This document shows positions 1 to 5,497 of a DNA stretch of 5,497 nt, one piece after another. Location of the stretch: the NCBI GenBank assembly GCA_016839985.1, contig JAEOTG010000268.1:1-5497 (forward strand), in the 5' to 3' direction. Position numbers and translations under genes: made by a program. Each line of letters opens with the position of its first letter. Position 1 is the first letter of the stretch. The notes beneath the pieces were generated by a model. It saw nothing but the letters and a program-made list of their open reading frames with translations, was not told where the DNA came from and made no database searches. Source of the stretch: Candidatus Heimdallarchaeota archaeon (GTDB lineage Archaea; Asgardarchaeota; Heimdallarchaeia; Heimdallarchaeales; Heimdallarchaeaceae).

Positions 1-57
1 AAATATAGCTGCTAGTATTCCTAAAATCATGAAAACGTATATTACTGCTAAACTCAT
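1..57 (-). CDS. N-terminus of a small membrane subunit, probably NuoJ-like (partial, runs off left edge)
   Basis: Only the first 19 codons are present; they read MSLAVIYVFMILGILAAIF, a hydrophobic segment that looks like the first transmembrane helix of a small complex I-type subunit. The start is well supported: the ATG overlaps the TGA of the upstream NuoA-like gene in an ATGA arrangement, and a full AAGGAGGT ribosome site (73 to 66) sits 8 bases upstream. Position in the operon (after NuoH- and NuoA-like subunits) and the VFYVF-like opening resemble NuoJ. A NuoK-like or Mrp-type small subunit is also possible, since the diagnostic part lies outside the window. Confidence 0.6.
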   Translation of the reverse strand, partial: MSLAVIYVFMILGILAAIF

Positions 58-446
58 TGTTCAGTACCTCCTTCAACAATTGGATCTACTGCATCCCTTG
101 GATATTTCTTCCTTATAGCAACTAAAACGGTAATTAGAACAATTGCTGTATATATAAGAGCTGCCTCAAGATTCGCAGATCCAGCAAAGAATACTGTTAC
201 CAATATGAAAGCTGCGATATCAAACAAGACAAAGAATGCAATGAAAACATAAGTGTCGATAAATATCTTTCTGGGTTTAGCTAGTATAGAACCTTCTCCG
301 CTTGAGAACAAGTCTTTTTTCATTTGACTTTGTGTGGGAGGTTGTGTTCCTAGAATATATCGTACTCGTTTACTAATTAACCAAACAACGACCGCAAGCA
401 CAATACTAGCGATTACGTCTATTAATAATGCAAAATACCATTCCAT
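54..446 (-). CDS. nuoA: NuoA-like small membrane subunit of a complex I-type oxidoreductase
   Basis: A 130-residue protein with three predicted membrane helices (about residues 5-25, 65-88 and 91-111) and a charged tail, matching NuoA/ND3 in size and layout. In this family a loop between helices 1 and 2 lies near the quinone site, and helix 2 carries an FD motif. Here the loop reads FSSGEGS (47-53) where NuoA usually has YECG, and helix 2 contains FVLFDIAAFIL (72-82). The usual loop cysteine is thus a serine. The ATG follows the TAA of the NuoH-like gene with no gap, and an AGGAG site lies at 462-458 inside that gene, 11 bases upstream. The next gene overlaps by 4 bases. Assignment rests on topology, motif and neighbours; a divergent small subunit of a group 4 hydrogenase-like complex is the main alternative. 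Confidence 0.62.
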   Translation of the reverse strand: MEWYFALLIDVIASIVLAVVVWLISKRVRYILGTQPPTQSQMKKDLFSSGEGSILAKPRKIFIDTYVFIAFFVLFDIAAFILVTVFFAGSANLEAALIYTAIVLITVLVAIRKKYPRDAVDPIVEGGTEQ

Positions 447-1460
447 TTAAACAGCAACTCCTAGTTTTATTCCAATAGTTAGCATTAAAGCTACTATAGT
501 TATTGGGAGAATAATCTTCCAAGCTAACCTAACTGTTTGATCGATTCTTATACGTGAGATTATAGTTCGTAAGAAAGACATTACAGCTATAACAGCTATT
601 AGTTTCAAAGTAAAGAAAATCAAGTTTAAGAAACCCATCAAGACTACGCTTTCAACCACTATTCCCACGTATGGACCACCTAGAAATAGTGTCACGATTA
701 AACCGCCTATGAAGAATGCTCCAATTCTTTCACCAAGGTGAATAAGAGCATATCTCCAACCACCATATTCAACTAACCATCCATCGGCAAGTTCTGTATG
801 AGCTGTTGGAGAGTCAAATGGGAACTCTTCGAGTTCTGCCATCATGACTACTATCGAAACTGCAAATGCAATAACGAGTCCAATGATTAACCACAAGCTT
901 TGAATTCCAATTGAATCGAAGAGACTAGCGCTAACATTACTTAAGGTAAAATCAGCAGGTTTATCTCCACCTACAATTAGTATAGGGACAAGTAAGCTGA
1001 AACCTAATGGTATTTCAAAACTTAATACTTGTAAAAGAGATCTTGTAGAACCGGTTTGTGCGAATGGATTTTTTGTAATAATTCCCATGAAATAAATCAA
1101 TAATCCATAAGAAAGAAGTACAAAAAGAACAAAGAATATATCGAATGGAAAAGTTGTAAATCCGGCTACAACACCTTCATGAAAAACAGCTATTGGGATC
1201 ATTAGAGCTCCTGTTACCGCAGTTGCAAAAAACGCTATTGGCAATGCAGTCATCCAAAACTTACTCACACCTTTTGGAATTATAGATTCCTTAGCTGTGA
1301 GTTTTACAATGTCGTATAGAGGTTGCAGAAATGGTGGGCCTTTTCTATTTTGTCCCCTTGCATAAACTTTCCTGTCAAGCCAATCAATAAATAAAGACAT
1401 GACAACAATGAAAATTATGCCTGGAACAGTTATCATTAATAGTATTTCAATCCATGACAT
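447..1460 (-). CDS. nuoH: Complex I subunit 1 / HyfC family membrane protein (NuoH-like)
   Basis: This 337-residue protein has about eight hydrophobic segments and belongs to the family shared by NuoH/ND1, FpoH, HycD/HyfC and EchB. In known complexes this subunit joins the redox arm to the proton-pumping arm and forms much of the quinone or coupling chamber. Visible motifs are DRKVYARGQNRKGPPFLQP (29-47), KLTAKE (53-58), TGSTRSLLQVLSFEIPLG near 136-153, and the acidic loop ELEEFPFDSP...ELADGWLVEYGG (209-234). The loop after RKGP is short (GPPFLQP), as in EchB/HycD-type hydrogenase subunits rather than canonical NuoH. The start at 1460 is chosen because GGAGG (1476-1472) lies 11 bases upstream, the same spacing as for the next gene; an ATG at 1478 would add six residues but overlaps the ribosome site. 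It is the first gene of the operon in this window and has its own TATA-like promoter. Confidence 0.85.
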   Translation of the reverse strand: MSWIEILLMITVPGIIFIVVMSLFIDWLDRKVYARGQNRKGPPFLQPLYDIVKLTAKESIIPKGVSKFWMTALPIAFFATAVTGALMIPIAVFHEGVVAGFTTFPFDIFFVLFVLLSYGLLIYFMGIITKNPFAQTGSTRSLLQVLSFEIPLGFSLLVPILIVGGDKPADFTLSNVSASLFDSIGIQSLWLIIGLVIAFAVSIVVMMAELEEFPFDSPTAHTELADGWLVEYGGWRYALIHLGERIGAFFIGGLIVTLFLGGPYVGIVVESVVLMGFLNLIFFTLKLIAVIAVMSFLRTIISRIRIDQTVRLAWKIILPITIVALMLTIGIKLGVAV

Positions 1461-1471
1461 TTCGCGTAAAT

Positions 1472-1476
1472 CCTCC
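1472..1476 (-). promoter_or_regulatory. Ribosome binding site deciding the nuoH-like start
   Basis: GGAGG, complementary to the archaeal/bacterial anti-Shine-Dalgarno, lies 11 bases before the ATG at 1460. The alternative ATG at 1478 lies on the far side of this site, so it is less likely to be used. Confidence 0.55.
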
Positions 1477-1486
1477 ATATAGGATT

Positions 1487-1500
1487 CTAATATATTTTAA
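1487..1500 (-). promoter_or_regulatory. Candidate TATA box of the membrane-complex operon
   Basis: On the minus strand TTAAAATATATTAG precedes the nuoH-like gene. Counting about 26 bases from its centre places transcription start near 1468-1474, giving a leader of about 8-14 bases before the ATG at 1460. Whether the whole GGAGG at 1476-1472 is included in the mRNA depends on the exact start. Confidence 0.45.
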
Positions 1501-1504
1501 CATA

Positions 1505-1541
1505 TAACTTCTAGAAGAAGTTACAAGTCGCGACATTGTAA
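1505..1541. repeat. Two overlapping inverted repeats upstream of the nuoH-like gene
   Basis: The first dyad is TAACTTC (1505-1511) and GAAGTTA (1517-1523), separated by TAGAA. The second is TTACAA (1521-1526) and TTGTAA (1536-1541), flanking the perfect palindrome GTCGCGAC (1527-1534) with a single extra A at 1535. They share bases 1521-1523. They lie just upstream of the TATA-like element, where an archaeal regulator could affect TBP/TFB binding, and downstream of the hypF stop at 1622. A regulator operator is inferred, not shown; a role in 3'-end formation of the hypF message is the alternative. Confidence 0.4.
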
Positions 1542-1621
1542 GTCAAAACTAGCTAATTCTTAAGGTTTATCGTGGGTAGTTATGAGAAAAGAAGTATTCT
1601 AAAATACAATATTTTTTGGTT

Positions 1622-3997
1622 TTAAGCATTTTTAGTAAAAAAACCTAATTTTCTCAATGCTAGTAAATAAATTTGACCAACTGATACTCCACCATCCCCT
1701 GGTGATATTTTTTCATTTGTGAAAGATGTGTTTCCAGAATCTATTTCTTTTACTATTTTATTGATTATAATACTGTTCAGACTTACTCCGCCTGAAATTA
1801 ATATTTGCTCTATTCCAGTTTTTTCTGAAATTTCATTACATAATTCTCCTATAGCACTTCCTAAGGATTCTTGTACTGCATAACCTAATTGAGCAGATGA
1901 ATATTTGTTTCGAACTTCTTCTATTTGAGTAAAAACTTTTGACACATTAATAGTATAACTACTATTAACTCGGTTATATGGTATCGAGAATGAGGGTAGG
2001 TTTTCTTTTTTCATTGATTGTAAGCTATGTCCTTCTAATCTTATTGCTGGTTCACCCTCATATGTTTGTTCTCCACAGATATTGAGATATGTACTTACTG
2101 CATCAAGGAATCTTCCTGTACTTGTTGTTTTAAATGAAGAATAGAAATTATTCTTTTCTAATTGATTCAAAACAAAATGTACTTCTTCTCTACCTTTTGG
2201 TAGATAGTACCATAAATTCTTTGTAACCTCTAAAATCTCATCTCTTGCATATTCATGTGTTAACAAAGATAGCAAGGAACGAAGAGGATATTTAACAGCT
2301 AGATCTCCACCAGGAAGAGCAAATTCTTCAATATGACCTACTCTTTCCAAATCATAGATTTTACCTTTGAAAATTTCTCCTCCCCAAATTTTTCCATCAG
2401 AACCATAACCTGTACCATCCAAGGCTATTCCTATAATTTCCTCTTCATGGTTAATTTTATTTTCCAAGGCTACACTTGCAATATGAGCCTTATGGTGTTG
2501 AAAAGCAAATGATTCTTCTGTTCCAAATCTTTCACCAATTTCATCAATACTTGTTGAGGTGAGATACTGTGGGTGAAGATCATAGGCTAATGTATCGATT
2601 TTTGCATTGTACAGTTTTAGAAGATGCTCTATTGCATCCAACATATATTCAAAAGTCTCAATCAATGTCACTGTACCAATATGTTGTGTAGGAATTACTT
2701 TAGAGCCTTTCATTAAGGAGGGAATTAAATGCATCTCTGCACCAATCCCCAATAATGTTTGGTTTCCTATATCAATATGTGAGAGTATTGGTTCTGGTAC
2801 CCAACCTCTTGATCTTCGTAGAAATTTGTTTGATACTTGATTTCCAAGTTTGTTTATTCTAATTACAGAATCATCGTTACGTTGGTATATAATTCTGTTA
2901 TGAAGTAGAAAATAGTCTACATAATGCAACTTATTCATTATCTCTTGGTTGTCTATATACATTGGATAATTTGATGGATTGGCGCTGGTCATTACTAGTG
3001 TTGGTTCCTCCATTTCTTTTAGTAACATGTAATGAATACCTGCATAAGGGAGCATTACTCCTATATTATTCAATCCAGGTGCCACCCAATCAGATAGATA
3101 ATAGTTGCCATTTCTTTGTAAGAGAACTATCGGTTTTCTAAAACTAGTGAGTAAATCCACTTCTTCAGAGTTTATTACAGCAAATTTATCTATTGCATCT
3201 AAATTTTTAGCCATTATAGCAAAAGGTTTGTATTTTCTTTTACCTTTTGCTTCTCTTAGTTTTAGTAATACTTCATCATTTATTGTTGAACAGGCTAGAT
3301 GAGTTCCCCCTATCCCTTTTACAGCTACTATTTTTCCATTTTCTATCTCTTCTGTTAAGAATTTAACCAATTCTAGTTGATCACTAATAGAAATTTTTTT
3401 TCCATTGTTTGAGAAGAGTGAATAAACAGGACCACAATTTAAACAGCAAGTTGTTTGAGCATGAAATCTTCTATCTTTTGAATTAGTATAATCATCTTCA
3501 CATTCTGAACAAAAAGGAAAATCAATCATGACAGTATTTGGTCTGTCATATGGAATGTTTTCAATAACTGTATATCTGGGACCACAATCAACACAAGAAT
3601 TGAAAGGATAACTAGAACGTCTTGAGTCATTTGAATCAATCTCCTTTAAGCAGGAATCACATATGGAAATATCAGGTGGTAAATAAGAAAAACCAATACC
3701 TGTTTTTTCGCTTGAACTCTTGGAAATTTCAAAACTATCAAAATTAGGAGGTAGGGTATCCCATTTAACTCGAAAAGAATCATAAACACATAGTTTTGGT
3801 TTTCTTGTTTTCAGTTGTTCTATAAACTGCTTTATTACTTCGTTTTTACCTTGAGCAAGTATTCTTACTCCTGCATCTCCCAAATTCATTACATTACCAT
3901 TTACTCCAAGTTCTACTGCTAAATTATAAACAAAGGGCCTATAACCTATACCTTGTACAATTCCTGATACTAGAATTTCACAGGTTTGTTCTTTCAT
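1622..3997 (-). CDS. hypF: Carbamoyltransferase HypF, [NiFe]-hydrogenase maturation
   Basis: HypF hydrolyses carbamoyl phosphate, forms carbamoyl-adenylate with ATP, and transfers the carbamoyl group to the C-terminal cysteine of HypE, starting synthesis of the cyanide ligands of the [NiFe] centre. All domains are present in the usual order in 791 residues. The acylphosphatase domain (about 4-90) has VQGIGYRPF with Arg20. Two zinc fingers use C113/C116/C135/C138 and C163/C166/C185/C188. The YrdC-like domain (about 200-390) has KGKRKYKPFA and MTSAN. The Kae1-like domain (about 410-791) has HHKAH (501-505), DGTGYG, WGGE, SGGVSLN and GDGGVSVGQ. The length is normal and no key motif is missing. 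I chose ATG 3997 because AAGGT (4009-4005) lies 7 bases upstream and the acylphosphatase domain begins at once; a GTG at 4018 would add seven residues and overlap hypE. It follows hypE by 14 bases, so the two are cotranscribed. Confidence 0.96.
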   Translation of the reverse strand: MKEQTCEILVSGIVQGIGYRPFVYNLAVELGVNGNVMNLGDAGVRILAQGKNEVIKQFIEQLKTRKPKLCVYDSFRVKWDTLPPNFDSFEISKSSSEKTGIGFSYLPPDISICDSCLKEIDSNDSRRSSYPFNSCVDCGPRYTVIENIPYDRPNTVMIDFPFCSECEDDYTNSKDRRFHAQTTCCLNCGPVYSLFSNNGKKISISDQLELVKFLTEEIENGKIVAVKGIGGTHLACSTINDEVLLKLREAKGKRKYKPFAIMAKNLDAIDKFAVINSEEVDLLTSFRKPIVLLQRNGNYYLSDWVAPGLNNIGVMLPYAGIHYMLLKEMEEPTLVMTSANPSNYPMYIDNQEIMNKLHYVDYFLLHNRIIYQRNDDSVIRINKLGNQVSNKFLRRSRGWVPEPILSHIDIGNQTLLGIGAEMHLIPSLMKGSKVIPTQHIGTVTLIETFEYMLDAIEHLLKLYNAKIDTLAYDLHPQYLTSTSIDEIGERFGTEESFAFQHHKAHIASVALENKINHEEEIIGIALDGTGYGSDGKIWGGEIFKGKIYDLERVGHIEEFALPGGDLAVKYPLRSLLSLLTHEYARDEILEVTKNLWYYLPKGREEVHFVLNQLEKNNFYSSFKTTSTGRFLDAVSTYLNICGEQTYEGEPAIRLEGHSLQSMKKENLPSFSIPYNRVNSSYTINVSKVFTQIEEVRNKYSSAQLGYAVQESLGSAIGELCNEISEKTGIEQILISGGVSLNSIIINKIVKEIDSGNTSFTNEKISPGDGGVSVGQIYLLALRKLGFFTKNA

Positions 3998-4011
3998 TCC
4001 AAAGACCTTGA

Positions 4012-5040
4012 TTAGCACACTCTAGGGATTGGTTCACCTAAAGGTTTTCTTAGTAATCGATGACCACCAATTTCAGTTTGTAATACAACCTTACAATGGT
4101 ATTTATCAATTGCTTCTCCAATAATTTGAGCATCTTTACCTAAAGGATGTTTTCTTATTTGGGTCAAAACTTCTTCTGCTTTTTCGGATTTGACTCCAAT
4201 AATCGCTTTTCCCTCTGATGAAATAGAATACAGATCAAGTCCCAGTAATTCACAGACACCATTTACTTCAGGATGAAGTGGGATAGATTGTTCATCAATT
4301 AATATTCCTACATTCGATTTTGCAGCAAACTCGTTTAAAGCGCTTCCTAAACCACCCCTTGTAGGATCCTTCATAGCATGAATTGAACCTGTGGTTACTA
4401 TCGGTAAAAGCATTGGAGCAAGTGAAGCAACATCTGATTTCAAATCTGTTTGAAGATTGATACCTTCTCTTCCAGCTATTAATGAAGCACCATGCATACC
4501 AGCTGGACCAGTTAAGATAATTTTATCACCAACTTCCAGCTTATTGTCACCTATAATATTAGGTGATACTCTTTTACCTATTCCAGTTGTACTTATGTAC
4601 ATCTTATCGACTTGTCCTTTTGGTAGTACTTTTGTATCACCGGCAATTATTGCAACATTATTTGTGTCACAGATTCTAGCAAAAGAGGTTAGTATCTCTT
4701 TTACTGTTGCATAACTTATTCCTTCTTCGATTAATATTGCACAAGTTATTGCAAAAGGTGTAGCTCCCATCATAACTACATCATTAATTGTACCAGCAGC
4801 TGCTAATACTCCTAAGTCTCCTCCAGGGAAGAAGATAGGATCAACAGTGTGTGAGTCTGAACTAATAATTAATGTTAGATCATCAGAAAAAGGTATTGTA
4901 GCACCATCATCTAATTCATCTACACCGATACCATTATTTACAGATTTCAGTTTGTAAATCTCCAATAAAGATTCTATAAATTTATCCATAAGTGAGCCAC
5001 CAGCACCATGGTTGAGCTCTATTATAGTTTCAGGTTTCAT
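4012..5040 (-). CDS. hypE: HypE, thiocarbamoyl dehydratase for the [NiFe]-hydrogenase cyanide ligand
   Basis: HypE receives a carbamoyl group from HypF on its C-terminal cysteine and dehydrates it with ATP to a thiocyanate, which supplies CN to iron on the HypC-HypD scaffold. The 342-residue protein has the PurM/AIRS-like ATP-binding fold: HGAGGSLMDKFI near the N-terminus (11-22), SDSHTVDPIFFPGGDLG (61-77), GTINDVVMMGATP (83-95), AGDTKV (133-138), LTGPAGMHGASLIAGREG (176-193) and MKDPTRGGLGSALNE (223-237). It ends in PRVC, so the catalytic cysteine (342) is the last residue, as required. It is the first gene of the hypE-hypF operon. A TATA-like box lies 24-34 bases before the ATG and no good Shine-Dalgarno is visible, so the message is probably leaderless. 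Other hyp genes and hydrogenase subunits are not in the window. Confidence 0.97.
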   Translation of the reverse strand: MKPETIIELNHGAGGSLMDKFIESLLEIYKLKSVNNGIGVDELDDGATIPFSDDLTLIISSDSHTVDPIFFPGGDLGVLAAAGTINDVVMMGATPFAITCAILIEEGISYATVKEILTSFARICDTNNVAIIAGDTKVLPKGQVDKMYISTTGIGKRVSPNIIGDNKLEVGDKIILTGPAGMHGASLIAGREGINLQTDLKSDVASLAPMLLPIVTTGSIHAMKDPTRGGLGSALNEFAAKSNVGILIDEQSIPLHPEVNGVCELLGLDLYSISSEGKAIIGVKSEKAEEVLTQIRKHPLGKDAQIIGEAIDKYHCKVVLQTEIGGHRLLRKPLGEPIPRVC

Positions 5041-5063
5041 GCAAGTTCATTTCCATCTGTGTC

Positions 5064-5074
5064 TTTTTAAATAT
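5064..5074 (-). promoter_or_regulatory. Candidate TATA box of the hypE-hypF operon
   Basis: On the minus strand ATATTTAAAAA is centred about 29 bases before the hypE ATG at 5040. A start about 26 bases downstream would fall near 5043, leaving almost no 5' leader. This fits leaderless archaeal messages. Confidence 0.5.
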
Positions 5075-5105
5075 GAAGATTAAGTAAGAAAAAAGTTATC
5101 AGATT

Positions 5106-5112
5106 AAAAAAA
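5106..5112 (-). terminator. Oligo-T tract downstream of tRNA-Ser
   Basis: Seven consecutive T residues on the minus strand lie 27 bases past the tRNA 3' end, followed by another run of six (5094-5089). Archaeal RNA polymerase commonly terminates at such tracts. They also separate the tRNA from the hypE promoter on the same strand. Confidence 0.45.
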
Positions 5113-5138
5113 CATTTTTATTGAAATAGAACTAAATT

Positions 5139-5223
5139 TGGAGCCACGACGGGGATTTGAACCCCGGAGTCTATCGACAATAGATTAGCAATCTATCCTC
5201 ATACCAGGCTTGAGTATCGTGGC
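5139..5223 (-). tRNA. tRNA-Ser (anticodon GCU), CCA apparently encoded
   Basis: The minus strand folds into a full type II tRNA. The acceptor stem is GCCACGA with TCGTGGC (7 of 7 pairs). The D stem is CTCA/TGAG with GG in the loop. The anticodon arm is ATAGA-TTGCTAA-TCTAT. A variable arm contains GTC-GATA-GAC, and the T arm is CGGGG-TTCAAAT-CCCCG. Anticodon GCU with a long variable arm identifies serine (AGC/AGU codons). The folded body is 5143-5223; position 73 (5142) is U, and 5141-5139 read CCA, so the tail may be encoded. U at 73 is odd, since serine tRNAs normally carry G there. No intron is visible. Confidence 0.93.
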
Positions 5224-5246
5224 TATTTTATTAACTCCGCTTATTC

Positions 5247-5258
5247 TTTAAATTTAAA
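5247..5258 (-). promoter_or_regulatory. Candidate TATA box for tRNA-Ser
   Basis: TTTAAATTTAAA, a symmetrical AT-only element, is centred about 29 bases upstream of the tRNA 5' end at 5223. This would place transcription start around 5226, just ahead of the mature tRNA. Its symmetry means the strand is inferred from the tRNA position. Confidence 0.5.
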
Positions 5259-5311
5259 CATTTCGACTTTTTGCCTAACTGAACTTATTTTAGATTCTTT
5301 ACTCTCCAATA

Positions 5312-5327
5312 GCAAAGATTAAAAATA
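5312..5327 (+). promoter_or_regulatory. Candidate BRE/TATA promoter for the 23S 3' fragment and 5S
   Basis: GCAAAG (BRE-like, purine-rich) followed by ATTAAAAATA lies in the gap between the divergent tRNA gene and the rRNA-like block. A start about 26 bases from the box centre falls near 5347-5350, which is where the rRNA-like sequence begins. This spacing supports independent transcription of the block rather than processing from a longer 23S precursor. Confidence 0.45.
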
Positions 5328-5346
5328 ATTTTTTTCCTATTCTTTT

Positions 5347-5497
<151 letters not shown>

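Noticed and set aside
1542..1621. A small gene or terminator between hypF and the nuoH-like gene
   Set aside because: No open frame with a ribosome site and no convincing hairpin plus T-run; only short T tracts are present.
2607..2840. 77-codon open frame on the plus strand
   Set aside because: It lies antisense inside hypF, whose conserved motifs continue through the region; no promoter or ribosome site supports it.
3105..3302. 65-codon open frame on the plus strand
   Set aside because: Antisense to the YrdC-like domain of hypF; a shadow frame with no recognisable features.
4457..4714. 85-codon open frame on the plus strand
   Set aside because: Antisense to the well-conserved core of hypE; the sequence looks like a reverse-frame shadow.

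Overview
The window looks like part of an AT-rich archaeal chromosome. Evidence: TATA-box/BRE-like promoters about 26 bases upstream of expected transcript starts, a probably leaderless hypE, GGAGG-type ribosome sites inside operons, and a type II tRNA-Ser(GCU) with archaeal-like features. The lineage cannot be fixed from this sequence alone; a low-GC archaeon using a [NiFe] hydrogenase and a complex I-like membrane complex fits.

Layout. Positions 1-1460 (minus strand) are the start of a membrane-complex operon. It runs from a NuoH/HyfC-family subunit (1460 to 447), to a small NuoA-like subunit directly abutting it (446 to 54), to the first 19 codons of a third membrane subunit, probably NuoJ-like (57 to beyond 1). 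A promoter region with two overlapping inverted repeats precedes it (about 1487-1541). Positions 1622-5040 (minus strand) are a two-gene hydrogenase-maturation operon, hypE then hypF. HypF makes the carbamoyl group from carbamoyl phosphate and passes it to the C-terminal cysteine of HypE, which dehydrates it to the cyanide ligand of the [NiFe] site. Positions 5139-5223 hold a tRNA-Ser(GCU) on the minus strand.

The right end (about 5311-5497, plus strand) is the most unusual part. A TATA-like promoter is followed at about 5347 by roughly 100 bases resembling only the 3'-terminal part of 23S rRNA (helices 99-101 and the 3' tail), then at about 5462 by the start of 5S rRNA, cut by the window edge. 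The rest of 23S is not upstream: that space holds AT-rich promoter DNA and a divergent tRNA gene. This suggests a 23S gene split or permuted near helix 98, with its last ~100 nt carried as a separate 4.5S-like piece linked to 5S. This is the main observation to check.

Functionally, the maturation genes imply that the cell makes a [NiFe] hydrogenase. The neighbouring operon encodes membrane subunits of the complex I/group 4 hydrogenase superfamily, but no hydrogenase catalytic subunit lies in the window, so the link between them is only suggestive.
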